DNA from: Spinactinospora alkalitolerans
Lineage (GTDB): Bacteria > Actinomycetota > Actinomycetes > Streptosporangiales > Streptosporangiaceae
DNA: 64,000 bases
Direction of reading: 5' to 3'
Assembly: GCF_013408795.1 (NCBI RefSeq)
Contig: NZ_JACCCC010000001.1
Location: 5,208,001 to 5,272,000, forward strand
The notes below the pieces were generated by a model that saw nothing but the letters and a program-made list of their open reading frames with translations, was not told the origin of the DNA and did no database searches. The number at the start of each line of letters is the position of its first letter. Within the stretch, counting starts at the first letter, position 1. Position numbers and translations under genes: made by a program. Shown piece after piece: positions 17,902 through 25,674 of this stretch.

Positions 17902-18885
17902 ATGAACAGCGCGGTCGGTCCCCCTCCCCGTACCGCGACCGGGCACACCCTCCCGCACCCCCTGGAAAGGCGGCCGTACGTGACGGGTCTGATCGCCGCG
18001 CTGATCTCCGCAGCGATCTACACCAGCGGGCTGGCCTTCGAGCAGCGGGCGCTGCACCGCGCCCCCGCCATCGGCATCCGCCGTCCGCTGCACCTGGCCC
18101 GCGTGCTGCTCGGCAACGCCCAGTGGCTGGGCGGGTGCGCGCTGGCGGCCCTCGGCAGCGTCGGCCTGATCGTCTCGCTGGGGCTCGCGCCGGTGTCGGT
18201 CGTGCAGCCGGCGTTCGCCGGCGGCATCTCGGCGATGCTGCTGGTGCTCGCGCTGCTCCTGGGGCAGCGGATCACGCGCGGCGAGCGCGTGGCCCTGGGC
18301 CTGATGCCGGTCGCGCTGCTGCTGCTCAGCCTATCGCTGGGGCCGGGCGACGCCGAGGCCGGAACCACGGCCGACGTCCCGCTGCTGCTGACCGTGAGCC
18401 TCGGGACGGTCGTCGCGTGCGTCGGCGCGATGGCCTTCGCCGCCGGCGGCGGCCGCTACGTCTCGGCCGCCACCATGGGCGGGGCCGCCGGCCTGGCCCA
18501 AGGGGTGGCCGGCCTGCAGGGCAAGGGGCTGGGCGGGCTGCTCGTCGACAACGGGCTGCCCGGCGCGATCGTCCCCGCGCTGCTGTCGCCGTTCCCCTAC
18601 CTGTACGCGGTCGGCTGGGCCGTCGGCATCGTGCTCTTCCAGACATCGATGCAGCGCGCCCGCGCCTCGGTCACCGCTCCGGTCGCCAACGTGCTGGGCA
18701 ACGTGTTCATGGTGGTCTTCGGCACGCTCGTCTTCAGCGAGGAACTGCCCTCCGACCCGCTCATGCTCGCCCTGCGCGCGCTCGGCTTCGGCCTGACGCT
18801 GGCGGTGGTGGCCCTGGTGCGCGGCAACGTCGCCCAGGCCGAGCAGGAGACCGCACGCCTGCGCGGCGCCTCCCCTCGGCCTTGA
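17902..18885 (+). CDS. DMT/EamA-type membrane transporter
   Basis: 327 residues with about nine or ten hydrophobic segments and the internal duplication typical of the drug/metabolite transporter superfamily. The segment SVVQPAFAGGISAMLLVLALLLGQ ends the first half, and SVTAPVANVLGNVFMVVFGTLVFSEELP closes the second (the E in SEE is a family hallmark). The ligand is unknown; actinobacterial relatives are annotated only as DMT transporters. The ATG at 17902 suits the predicted promoter. An in-frame GTG at 17980 preceded by GGAAAGG begins nearer the first membrane segment and is a credible alternative. Confidence 0.68.
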   Translation: MNSAVGPPPRTATGHTLPHPLERRPYVTGLIAALISAAIYTSGLAFEQRALHRAPAIGIRRPLHLARVLLGNAQWLGGCALAALGSVGLIVSLGLAPVSVVQPAFAGGISAMLLVLALLLGQRITRGERVALGLMPVALLLLSLSLGPGDAEAGTTADVPLLLTVSLGTVVACVGAMAFAAGGGRYVSAATMGGAAGLAQGVAGLQGKGLGGLLVDNGLPGAIVPALLSPFPYLYAVGWAVGIVLFQTSMQRARASVTAPVANVLGNVFMVVFGTLVFSEELPSDPLMLALRALGFGLTLAVVALVRGNVAQAEQETARLRGASPRP

Positions 18886-18889
18886 TCCC

Positions 18890-19100
18890 CGGGGGCCTTG
18901 AAACCTCACCCCAAGAACGAAGCCCCACAGTGACCAGGCGACAGCGCCCGCCACCCTCAGCCACCAAGAGTCGAGAACCTCAGCCCAAGGACGGAACCCG
19001 TGGTGACTGGGCGATCCTCTCGCGCGGCCGAAGGCCCGTGGACGGAAATCGCCCACCCGCGCGCGACTCCAACCTGAGGCCGAGGTTGAGAATCAAGGTC
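18890..19100. repeat. Intergenic dispersed hairpin repeat, two tandem partial units plus a full unit
   Basis: Two tandem related units (18899-18935 and 18968-19008) share ACCTCASCCCAAGRACG. The second continues into GGTGACTGGGCGATCCTCTCGC, the GGCCGAAGGCC hairpin and ATCGCCCACC. The ends GGGCGAT and ATCGCCC pair, so the unit can fold as one long hairpin. It lies between convergent genes and could act as a bidirectional terminator. The rest of 18886-19144 holds nothing else recognisable. Confidence 0.65.
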
Positions 19101-19144
19101 AAGATCGATGAGAGAACCGCTTCCGCGGCCCCGGCCGGCGGGCC

Positions 19145-20284
19145 TCAGTCGGCCCTTCGCACCCAGTCGCCGCGGTGCATGACGGCGGTGACCGCGAGGT
19201 CGTCGTCCAGCACGACGAGGTCGGCGCGGTTGCCCTCGGCGAGGGAGCCGACCCCGTCGAGGCCGAGGGCCCTGGCGGGGGTCGCGGCGGCGGAGCGGGC
19301 GGCGTCGGCGAGGTCCACGCCGACGTGGCGCACGGCCCGCCGGACCGCGTCGGGGAGCACGATGGTGCTGCTGGCGATCGCCCCGGTCTCGATGACGGTG
19401 GCGTTGCCGTCCCGCACCCGGACCCGCAGCCGGCCCAGGGTGTACTCGCCGTCGCCGAGGCCGGTGGCGGCCATCGCGTCGGTGATCAGCGCGACGCGGT
19501 CGGCGCCGGCCTGCGCGAAGACCATCTCCGCGATCGCGGCGTGGACGTGCACGCCGTCGTTGATGAGTTCGACGGTGACCCGGTCGTCGGCCAGCGCCGC
19601 CGCGATCGGGCCGGGCTCGCGGTGGTGCAGCGGGCGCATGGCGTTGAACAGGTGCGTGGCGACGGTGGCCCCGGCGTCGAACGCGGCGCGCGCCTGGTCG
19701 TAGGTGGCCTCGGTGTGGCCGACAGCGGCCACCACGCCTTCGGCGACCGCGGCGCGGATCAGTTCCGGCGCTCCGGGGAGCTCGGGCGCGATGGTGATCA
19801 TCCGAATGTGGCCGCGTCCGGCCTTGAGCAGGCGGTCGAACTCGGCCGGGTCGGGGTCGCGCAGCAGCGCGGGATCGTGCGCGCCGCACTTGCTCGCGGC
19901 GATGTAGGGGCCCTCAAGGTAGACGCCGTCCAGCTCACCGGCGTCCGCCAGCTCGGCCAGGGTGGTGACCTGGGCCAGCGTGTCCTCGGGCGTCGCGGAG
20001 ACGAGGCCGCCGACGACCGTCGTCACGCCGTGGGAGCGGTTGAACTCGACGACGGAGCGCGCCCGCTCGGGGTCGGCGTCGGTGAACGAGGCGCCGGCGC
20101 CGCCGTGGACGTGGATGTCCACCGTGCCGGGGAGCACCCACCGTCCGCCCAGGTCCGTCTGGTCACCGGCCTCCCGTGGGGGCCGCCCGGGGCCCAGCGC
20201 GGCGATGCGCCCGCCCTCCGTGCGCAGCCAGCCCTCCGTGACGCCGTCCGGTGTGACCAGCCGTGCGTTGGTGACCGTGCCCAT
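19145..20284 (-). CDS. nagA: N-acetylglucosamine-6-phosphate deacetylase
   Basis: 379 residues of the amidohydrolase TIM-barrel family. The metal and substrate motifs are in order: VDIHVHGG (about residue 56), EGPYI, GHTEATYDQ, HLFNAM, NDGVHVH and ITDAMAATG with the catalytic Asp. NagA converts GlcNAc-6-P to glucosamine-6-P plus acetate in cell-wall recycling and chitin use. The ATG follows AGGAGG. It is a single gene here, but the window also carries a GlcNAc-type PTS operon and a NagZ-like hydrolase near 58-64 kb, so a full uptake and recycling route is likely. No clear DasR box was seen upstream. Confidence 0.92.
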   Translation of the reverse strand: MGTVTNARLVTPDGVTEGWLRTEGGRIAALGPGRPPREAGDQTDLGGRWVLPGTVDIHVHGGAGASFTDADPERARSVVEFNRSHGVTTVVGGLVSATPEDTLAQVTTLAELADAGELDGVYLEGPYIAASKCGAHDPALLRDPDPAEFDRLLKAGRGHIRMITIAPELPGAPELIRAAVAEGVVAAVGHTEATYDQARAAFDAGATVATHLFNAMRPLHHREPGPIAAALADDRVTVELINDGVHVHAAIAEMVFAQAGADRVALITDAMAATGLGDGEYTLGRLRVRVRDGNATVIETGAIASSTIVLPDAVRRAVRHVGVDLADAARSAAATPARALGLDGVGSLAEGNRADLVVLDDDLAVTAVMHRGDWVRRAD

Positions 20285-20639
20285 CTTCCGCGCCTCCTGT
20301 GGTCGTCGTCACGCCGTTGACGGCGACAAAACCCGCCATCACGCATTGACGATAGCGCCGCCCTTGCTCATCATTGGGAACATGTCCGCCGGTGAGCTGC
20401 TCGTCCAGCGCCTGCATGTCGATCTGCGACAGCAGGCGAGCGCGCTCTGTCCGTAGCCCAGCGCCGGCCAGGGTCCTCGCGCCCTGCGCCGCTCAGGCTC
20501 CCCGCGGCTCTCGACTCCCGGCCCAGATCCTCGTGATCTCCGTGTGCACGTCGTCGTACCCGGCCGCAGGGAAATCCCTTCCATGTCGCCCACGCGCTAC
20601 GTCCTCCGGCCGCACGGCCGCTCACACCAGGAGATCTCC
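20285..20639. other. Divergent intergenic region between nagA and the FMN reductase
   Basis: 355 bases without a supported gene. A CGCCGT/ACGGCG inverted repeat (20312-20325) lies 28 bp upstream of nagA and could be an operator. TTGACG occurs at 20318 and 20346 without convincing -10 partners. Long ORFs crossing it look like shadows. Confidence 0.4.
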
Positions 20640-21161
20640 ATGACCCGGATCACCGTGCTCATCGGCGCCCCCGAAGCCCGCTCCGCCGTCCGCACCGCCG
20701 CCGTCCACGCGGCCGACACCGTCTCCGCCTACACCGACATCGACGCGGCGTCCGCCGAGGTCATCGACCTCGCCGAGCTCGGCCCCGCGCTGCTCGCCGC
20801 CACCCCGGGCAGCGACGTCACCGACGCGCTGAACCGGGTGCGCGACAGCGACGTGCTGCTGGTCGCCACGCCGCAGACGCACGGCAGCTACACCGGCCTG
20901 CTCAAGGTGTTCCTCGACCGCCTGCCCGAACTCGGGCTCGGGCACACGGTGGCGCTGCCGATGGCCGTCGTCGGCGACCTGCGCAACGGCCGCAACGTCG
21001 AGGACGATCTGCGCGTCCTGCTGTCGGACCTGGGCGCCTGGGTGGCCGAGCCGGCCCTGCTGCTGGCCCACTCCGAGCTCGCCGAGCCGCTCAGCGTCAT
21101 CACGGCCTGGGCCGAGGTCGCCGCCCCGGCGCTGAACCAGGCGCTCGCCGTCTCCGTCTGA
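20640..21161 (+). CDS. NAD(P)H-dependent FMN reductase-like flavoprotein
   Basis: 173 residues with a flavodoxin-like fold. The diagnostic segment is ATPQTHGSYTGLLKVFLDRL (residues ~80-100), equivalent to the FMN-binding and dimer region of MsuE/SsuE-type reductases, followed by LPMAVVGDLRNG. Such enzymes supply reduced FMN to two-component monooxygenases. The N-terminal phosphate-binding region (LIGAPEARSAVR) departs from the family pattern, so cofactor binding may be altered. The ATG follows AGGAG. No monooxygenase partner gene is adjacent. Confidence 0.7.
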   Translation: MTRITVLIGAPEARSAVRTAAVHAADTVSAYTDIDAASAEVIDLAELGPALLAATPGSDVTDALNRVRDSDVLLVATPQTHGSYTGLLKVFLDRLPELGLGHTVALPMAVVGDLRNGRNVEDDLRVLLSDLGAWVAEPALLLAHSELAEPLSVITAWAEVAAPALNQALAVSV

Positions 21162-21219
21162 CCGGGAGGAGCGCCGTCCCCGTGCTCCCGGCGCTTCCCG
21201 GCCCTGGAATCCTTGCGGT

Positions 21220-22263
21220 ATGGACCTTCACTCAGTACGTGAACTCTGGGACGTCGACTCGGTCTGGCTGAACACCGCCCAGTACGGGATCCCGCCGCGG
21301 GCCGGGGCCGCGGCGCTGAGCGACGCCGTCGACGTCTGGCGGCACGGCAGGGACACCCCGGCGGCGTGGGGCGCCGCGGCGGAGACCGCCCGGGAGCGGT
21401 TCGCGACGCTGGTCGGGGCCGCGCCGCCGGACGTCACCCAAGGGGCCTCGGTGTCCCAGCTGCTCGGTCCGGCCGGCCTGGCGGTGCCCGATGGAGCGCG
21501 GGTGCTCGCCCCCGAAGGCGAGTTCACCTCCAACCTCTACCCCTGGATGGCGCACGCCGACCGGGGCGTGGAGGTGGTGACGGCGCCGCTGGACAAGCTG
21601 GCCGACGCCGTCGACGAGCGCACCTGGATCGTGACGTTCAGCCTGGTGCAGTTCGCGACCGGGGAGGTCGCCCCGGTCGACGAGATCCTCGCCGCCGCAC
21701 GCCGGCACGGCGCGCTGGTCTGCGTCGACGCCACCCAGGCCGCCGGCTGGCTGCCGGTGGACGCCACGCGCTTCGACGCGCTGGTGTGCGCCTGCTACAA
21801 GTGGCTCATGGCGCCCCGCGGCCTGGCGTTCGGCTACTTCTCGCCGCGGCTGCGCTCGCTCATGCGCCCCGTCGCCGCCGGTCCCAGCGCGGCGCAGGAC
21901 CCCATGGCGTCCTTCTCCGACCCCGACATGCGCCTGTCGCGGACCGGCACCCGGTTCGACATCTCGCCGAACTGGTTCGCCGCCGTGGCGGCCGCCGTCT
22001 CCATCGGCGTCATCCTCGACATCGGCGTGCAGCGGATCCACGCCCACAATGTCGCGCTGGCCAACCGGTTCCTGACCGCGCTGGGCCGGCCCGAGGGAAA
22101 CTCCGCGATCGTCACGGTGGACGCCCCCGGCGCCGGTGAACGGCTGGCGGCCGCCGGTGTGCGGGTGGCCGAGCGGGCCGGCCGGGCCCGCGCGTCGTTC
22201 CACGTCTACACCACGGAGGACGACGTCGACCGGGCCGTGGCGGCGCTGCTCGGGACGGCCTGA
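21220..22263 (+). CDS. Class V aminotransferase (cysteine-desulfurase fold)
   Basis: 347 residues of a PLP fold-type I enzyme. The aspartate that contacts the pyridine nitrogen lies in VCVDATQAAGWLPVD. The Schiff-base lysine is in CACYKWLMAPRG. RTGTRFDISPNWF matches the substrate and phosphate region. It lacks a cysteine desulfurase Cys-loop, so it is more like the isopenicillin-N epimerase/kynureninase-type branch. It stands alone, 58 bp behind the FMN reductase, and may share its transcript. Substrate unknown. Confidence 0.75.
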   Translation: MDLHSVRELWDVDSVWLNTAQYGIPPRAGAAALSDAVDVWRHGRDTPAAWGAAAETARERFATLVGAAPPDVTQGASVSQLLGPAGLAVPDGARVLAPEGEFTSNLYPWMAHADRGVEVVTAPLDKLADAVDERTWIVTFSLVQFATGEVAPVDEILAAARRHGALVCVDATQAAGWLPVDATRFDALVCACYKWLMAPRGLAFGYFSPRLRSLMRPVAAGPSAAQDPMASFSDPDMRLSRTGTRFDISPNWFAAVAAAVSIGVILDIGVQRIHAHNVALANRFLTALGRPEGNSAIVTVDAPGAGERLAAAGVRVAERAGRARASFHVYTTEDDVDRAVAALLGTA

Positions 22264-22355
22264 CCGGCCCGGCCGCGGCGTGTCGCATCCGCGCCCGCAA
22301 CAGCACGGAGAGTAACAATACGGGCAAGGGTCATCGATTCCGTGAGGAGACCGCC

Positions 22356-22670
22356 GTGGTCTACCCGAAGCACGCCCGTCCGCTGTCGCACGCGCCCGCG
22401 GTGGCACCTCTCACCGCGCACCGCCACCTCTGTGAACTGGCGGCGGCGCTGACGCCGTACGGGGTCTGGGCCCGCGTCGTCGAGGACGGCGTGCCGTTCC
22501 TCCGGGTGAGCAACCCCAAGTCCGACTACGCCGTGGAGGAGATCCGATGCGAGGGCCGGTCCCACGAGCACGCGTTCGTGACCTCCTTCGGGCTCTACGT
22601 GGGCGGCAGCGGCAGCCCCGAACCGGCCGCCCGGCGGATCGCCCTGCTCCTCGGCGCGATCGAACACTGA
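22356..22670 (+). CDS. Small actinobacterial protein of unknown function
   Basis: 104 residues starting at GTG with GAGGAG upstream. It contains LTAHRHLCELAAALTPYGVWARVVED and a compact alpha/beta pattern (VPFLRVSNP, FVTSFGLYVGG). There is no membrane segment, signal or catalytic motif. The size and pattern recall small conserved actinobacterial proteins near regulatory genes, but I cannot name a family. A TAACAAT-like -10 lies about 40 bp upstream. It is followed at once by a dispersed hairpin repeat and the ssrA terminator, which would also end its transcript. Confidence 0.55.
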   Translation: MVYPKHARPLSHAPAVAPLTAHRHLCELAAALTPYGVWARVVEDGVPFLRVSNPKSDYAVEEIRCEGRSHEHAFVTSFGLYVGGSGSPEPAARRIALLLGAIEH

Positions 22671-22689
22671 GCCGGGGGCCGTGTCCGTC

Positions 22690-22800
22690 ATCCTTGACCA
22701 CCGAGGGCCGGACCTCAGCCGCAAGGGGTCGTGAGACCCCGGCCACAAGGGCTCGCGGAGAACGGGCGGCCCGTCGTGCGGCCGAAGGCCCGTTTTTCGC
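22690..22800. repeat. Diverged copy of the dispersed hairpin repeat
   Basis: The stretch CCCCGGCCACAAGGGCTCGCGGAGAACGGGCGG... ending in GTGCGGCCGAAGGCCCG aligns with the units at 12.1 kb and 18.97 kb. It keeps the GGCC-GAA-GGCC core, and a TTTTT run follows on the plus strand, so it can terminate transcription from the 22356 gene. Confidence 0.5.
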
Positions 22801-22834
22801 GGGAGCGCCCGGAAGGCCTCCCCCGGAAAACACA

Positions 22835-22878
22835 ACGGCCCGGGGGCCGACGATCGTAGTCGTCGGCCCCCGGGCCGT
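22835..22878 (-). terminator. Intrinsic terminator of ssrA
   Basis: A perfect 19-bp stem (ACGGCCCGGGGGCCGACGA / TCGTCGGCCCCCGGGCCGT) with a 6-nt loop begins 4 bases past the tmRNA 3' end. It is followed on the minus strand by TGTGTTTTCC. Confidence 0.9.
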
Positions 22879-22882
22879 CTCG

Positions 22883-23250
22883 TGGAGGTGGCGGGAATTG
22901 AACCCGCGTCCTTCGGTACCGCAACAGGGCTTCTCCGGGCGCAGTCTGCTCGCCGTTCTACTCGGCTCCAGCGCTCACGCAGACGTGTCGCTGACGAGCC
23001 CAGCCACGTGATTTTCCCGCTCAGGCCCCGTGGCCTGATCTGAACGGTGAGTCTCCTAACGATGCCGGATCCTGAGCCGGAGACGAGCTCAGGCCGACAG
23101 AGACGCTATCGCTTAGGCAGCGAGAGCGAACTCAGTGCGCTTGGAATTGGCACTTGTTATTTGTGCGATCGCAGGATTAACGAGGTTACAATCGCGGTCC
23201 TCGGCCCGCTTCCCCTGGAACAACCACCGAAGTCGAAACCGATCACCCCC
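22883..23250 (-). ncRNA. ssrA: Transfer-messenger RNA
   Basis: A 368-nt tmRNA on the minus strand. The 5' end GGGGGTGATCGGTTTCGACT pairs with the 3' end CACCTCC to form the 7-bp acceptor stem. The T-arm reads GGGTTCAATTCCC. CCA is not encoded. The tag frame (23113-23151) encodes ANSKRTEFALAA followed by TAA; upstream frames are closed. With SmpB it rescues stalled ribosomes and marks the product for ClpXP. In related genomes ssrA follows smpB directly; here they are 16.4 kb apart because an AICE and a PBP-like gene lie between. Confidence 0.97.
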
Positions 23251-23566
23251 TGTGGAATTTTCAACGGGCCCGTGGGCCCGGCGAGCGGGCCACCGTGGTG
23301 GCCCTACGTTTCCCAACGCTATCGGTACAACGGCCCGGGGGCCAAGTCCATTCCCGGCCCACCGAGATTTTCCCCGCGGATCCCGCCGGAGGCCTCCCCG
23401 GCTCCCCGGACGGCTTCGGGAGACGTGCACACGGTCGGGGTGCGACCGCTGCGTCCGCGGAGCGAGGCGGGAGTTCCAGGGCTCGGGGCCGCTGCGCCGC
23501 CGGCGCTGCGCGCATTACGACAGCCGACCCCCTACACGGACCCGATCCTCAGACATCAGTGAGAAA
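23251..23566. other. Non-coding region upstream of ssrA
   Basis: It contains the expected ssrA promoter on the minus strand, but no confident -35/-10 pair could be fixed. GGGCCCGTGGGCCC (23267-23280) is a GC palindrome near -20 to -30. ORFs crossing the region run through ssrA and are taken as shadows. Confidence 0.4.
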
Positions 23567-23676
23567 CCCCCGCGGGCGCGGACGGGATCCATCAACGCTG
23601 CCCGCGAGGGCGGCCGGCAGGGTCAGGCCGGCCTCGAAACAACAGGGCCTCCCCCGAGACGAGGTCCTGTTTTTCC
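23567..23676 (+). ncRNA. Candidate structured small RNA ending in an intrinsic terminator
   Basis: Three consecutive stem-loops on the plus strand: CGCGGGC/GCCCGCG (23571-23606), GGCCGGC/GCCGGCC with an 8-nt loop (23612-23633), and AACAGGGCCTC/GAGGTCCTGTT (23641-23671, one mismatch). The last runs into TTTTTCCC, a good terminator on this strand and not on the other. No ORF in a credible context ends here. The promoter is not identified. The attL core starts 24 bases downstream. It could alternatively be only a terminator for an unrecognised transcript. Confidence 0.35.
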
Positions 23677-23699
23677 CGACTGGCCCGCAACCCCCTTTA

Positions 23700-23746
23700 C
23701 GGGCTCAGTCATAGGGGAAGACGCGACCGGCCCCCGGGGAGGTTGC
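23700..23746. repeat. attL of the AICE
   Basis: A 47-bp sequence beginning CGGGCTCAGTCATAGG and ending GGGGAGGTTGC, identical to 37561-37607. It is not the 3' end of a tRNA. The element-distal flank GCAACCCCC (23687) can pair with GGGGAGGTTGC, so the core sits in a hairpin of about 60 nt. Confidence 0.9.
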
Positions 23747-23844
23747 TCGACCTCCAAGATTTGTTCTTCCGCCCCTGGTCAGCGAGGTGCGCCCAACATC
23801 CGGAGTCCACAGGCGTCCACCGCCGTCCGGCCGCATCCGCCGCT

Positions 23845-23867
23845 GTTGGCTCCCCGGTTGGCTCCCC
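23845..23867. repeat. Paired GTTGGCTCCCC repeats, likely integrase arm sites (left)
   Basis: Two copies of GTTGGCTCCCC begin at 23845 and 23857, 12 bp apart, about 100 bp inside attL. A matching pair with the same spacing lies inside attR. Tyrosine recombinases of this class bind arm-type direct repeats through an N-terminal domain. Confidence 0.55.
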
Positions 23868-24011
23868 GCCGAAGCTCTCAAACAGCCCGTGGCGTGGGGC
23901 TTTCTACGGCCATGGGACCACCTTCCCCTCGCACTGTTCGGCCGTCTGCGGGCATCTCACGAAGCCGCTTTCCGATCATGCAGGCCCTTCCCATCACTTT
24001 CACTGACAAAA

Positions 24012-24040
24012 TGACAGAATCGACAGAAAACAGTTAGGCT
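24012..24040 (+). promoter_or_regulatory. Promoter giving a leaderless transcript
   Basis: TGACAG, a 17-bp spacer and TAGGCT, with the ATG of the next gene only 6 bases after the -10. Translation would start at or next to the 5' end. Three short TGACA/CGACA repeats overlap the -35 and may bind a regulator. Confidence 0.55.
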
Positions 24041-24046
24041 TGTGGC

Positions 24047-24460
24047 ATGCTCGATGAACTGGCACGACTCATGGCCATCCAAGACCCTGCGGAACGGCTT
24101 CAGGAAGCCACTCGCCTGCTGATCGAACTGGACGAGGTGAGTCTTCGGGTCGCCCAAGTTCGCAATGAGTGCCGCGTGCTCCTGGCCGGTAACGACTCAG
24201 CGCCCCCCGCTCCAGAGGCACCCAATCTCACGGAGAACGCCCAGGCGGTACTCGACTGGATACATCGGCAGCGGATCAACAGCTTCACGCAGCGTGAGGC
24301 ATTCCGGCGCCTACCTCGTACGCGCTTTCGGAGCGTTGATGTGCTGATAGAGGCTCTGGAGATCCTTGAGGCATCCGGCCGCATCGTTCGCCGGGATGCC
24401 GCCCCACAGAACCGGCCGGGACGCCCTGCCTCTCCGGTCTTCGAGGTGCGCCGCCGCTAA
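24047..24460 (+). CDS. Small AICE protein with a C-terminal winged-helix domain
   Basis: 137 residues. The N-terminal ~55 residues are helical (LDELARLMAIQDPAERLQEA). After a PAPEAP linker, residues ~63-137 form a winged-helix-like domain (AQAVLDWIHRQRINSFTQRE, AFRRLPRTRFRSVDVLIEAL, then NRPGRPASPVFEV). That domain resembles the C-terminus of the DUF3987 protein at 34510-36027 (WIERKRPERFTARDAFRTLP...GRPPSPAYQV). It lies between the left arm sites and the iteron array and is read from a leaderless-type promoter. A DNA-binding partner of replication or excision is likely; no specific function is established. Confidence 0.6.
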   Translation: MLDELARLMAIQDPAERLQEATRLLIELDEVSLRVAQVRNECRVLLAGNDSAPPAPEAPNLTENAQAVLDWIHRQRINSFTQREAFRRLPRTRFRSVDVLIEALEILEASGRIVRRDAAPQNRPGRPASPVFEVRRR

Positions 24461-24484
24461 GCCGAAGCGGCCGCTCCCCACCCC

Positions 24485-24755
24485 GCTGACAGAAGCCCAA
24501 GAACTGACCCAACCTCTTCGCGGGATGCGTATCCGCAGCTCAGCCTGAGTCCCGCCCTAGTAAGTCCACTGCTGCCAGAACCTCGTCAAAACTTCCCGCC
24601 TGCTGACACAACCTCCTGAAGTCCCGAAGAGGCGTCTTGATGCCCGCGAGGTTTTGGCAGCACCAAAGAGGTTTTGGAGAGGTTCTGGCAGAGCCGTCCG
24701 CAGCACTCTGACCAGCACATACAGAGGCTGTGTCAGTTCTTGGGCTTCTGTCAGC
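24485..24755. repeat. Symmetric iteron array with nested inverted repeats, candidate replication origin
   Basis: Outer arms of 33 bp (24485-24517 and 24723-24755) are inverted repeats with two mismatches. Seven 13-bp units of consensus CTGMCAVAACCTC occur: plus strand at 24504, 24572 and 24603; minus strand at 24648-24660, 24668-24680, 24679-24691 and 24724-24736. Units at 24572 and 24679 are perfect inverted copies. The stretch has no gene and is less GC-rich than its surroundings. Confidence 0.8.
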
Positions 24756-24760
24756 ACCCC

Positions 24761-25126
24761 TCAGGCCGCCTCAAGCCCCAGGTAGCATCCCTCCGGGCCC
24801 ACCACGTGGCGGACGCGGTACCTCACAGCGGGATCCAGCTCGCCTGGCAGCGCGCGGGAAACGATGTGGTCGCCGTACTCGGCTCCCCAGCCGGGGGGCG
24901 GGCTCAGTCGCCAGTTCGCGCCGTCGAAGCTGAGTTCACGGATCACCTCGGGAGCGCCTTCGGTGATGTTGATCTGAAGATCTCTTTCCTCTGTCAGGAA
25001 GGGGTGGACTCCCCGCACGGTGAGAGCTGGCACGGTGTGCCAGTGCTCAGGCTCCGCCGCATCCCTGGGGAGCCACGTCGTCGCCATGACCGCGCTCGGG
25101 CGTCCGACTGAGCTGGGGATGATCAT
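24761..25126 (-). CDS. AICE protein of unknown function
   Basis: 121 residues, acidic to neutral, with no signal or membrane segment. Recognisable features are only ALTVRGVHPFLTEERDLQINI and a tryptophan/proline-rich middle (NWRLSPPPGWGAEYGDHIV). The ATG at 25126 overlaps the GNAT stop (ATGA), so it is the last gene of the leftward gntR-GNAT operon. Its stop lies 6 bases from the outer arm of the iteron array. I do not recognise the family. Its position next to the putative origin could mean a role in replication control, but nothing in the sequence shows this. Confidence 0.6.
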   Translation of the reverse strand: MIIPSSVGRPSAVMATTWLPRDAAEPEHWHTVPALTVRGVHPFLTEERDLQINITEGAPEVIRELSFDGANWRLSPPPGWGAEYGDHIVSRALPGELDPAVRYRVRHVVGPEGCYLGLEAA

Positions 25127-25674
25127 CGTGTGGAGATCCCTTCCTCGAAGACTTCATGAACGGCAGGGTCGGGAGACGCCTCATGCTCGAAGAGGGCTCC
25201 GGACCGCCGGCCGGGGACGCGCATCGTTCGCAGGTGCGTCCAGCCCCGATCGCGGTAGTACTGGTGAAGGCCCTCGTTGGTCGCCCATGCGTCCAATCGG
25301 ACCGCGGAGTAGCCCTTACGGGCCGCGTAGTCGACTCCCCACCTCAGCAGCCAACTTCCCACCCCCGGGTGATCGTCGCTGCGGGCGAGCTTGGCCACGT
25401 ACAGCGCCTTGGTCTGCTGCTCTTCGGGTGTCCAGAAGTCGGCGTCCGCTACGTCCGTGAGCAGAACCGTGGCGACGATCCGCCCCTTCGCGGCGCGCAC
25501 GACGAAGACCTCACCGCGCATGATGGCGGGCCGGATTCGGGCATCGGTCATCCAGCCCAAGGCCCATTGCTCTATCCCGCGGTTGCGCAGCCGTTGCGCC
25601 ACTTCGTTGAGCAGCGTGACGACCTCCGGAAGGTCACCTTCGCCTGCTTCGTCGATGCGCCAGGTCGGGGTCAT
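25123..25674 (-). CDS. GNAT-family N-acetyltransferase
   Basis: 183 residues with the GNAT fold. The N-terminal part reads WRIDEAGEGDLPEVVTLLNEV. The central strands include VFVVRAAKGRIVATVLLTD. The acetyl-CoA loop is the GVGSWLLRWGVDYA segment, a variant of Q/RxxGxG/A. ARKGYSAVRLDAWATNEGLHQYYRDRGW is the classical motif B region. The ATG at 25674 overlaps the GntR stop. Substrate unknown. It is the second gene of the repressor operon, an unusual place for an acetyltransferase. It may modify an element or host factor, or be simple cargo. Confidence 0.75.
   Translation of the reverse strand: MTPTWRIDEAGEGDLPEVVTLLNEVAQRLRNRGIEQWALGWMTDARIRPAIMRGEVFVVRAAKGRIVATVLLTDVADADFWTPEEQQTKALYVAKLARSDDHPGVGSWLLRWGVDYAARKGYSAVRLDAWATNEGLHQYYRDRGWTHLRTMRVPGRRSGALFEHEASPDPAVHEVFEEGISTR

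Noticed and set aside
20285-20639. DasR (dre) box upstream of nagA
   Set aside because: No match to the AGTGGTCTAGACCACT consensus was seen; only the CGCCGT/ACGGCG repeat is present.
22883-23250. tmRNA 3' end as the AICE attachment site
   Set aside because: The 47-bp repeat is 450 bp upstream of the ssrA 5' end and shares no sequence with its 3' end.
23047-23562. Plus-strand ORF across ssrA and its upstream region
   Set aside because: It runs antisense through the tmRNA, has no ribosome site and its product is low-complexity.
23641-23740. SAM-type riboswitch suggested by CTGGCCCGCAACC near attL
   Set aside because: Only a short chance match; the conserved helices and a downstream methionine or sulfur gene are missing.
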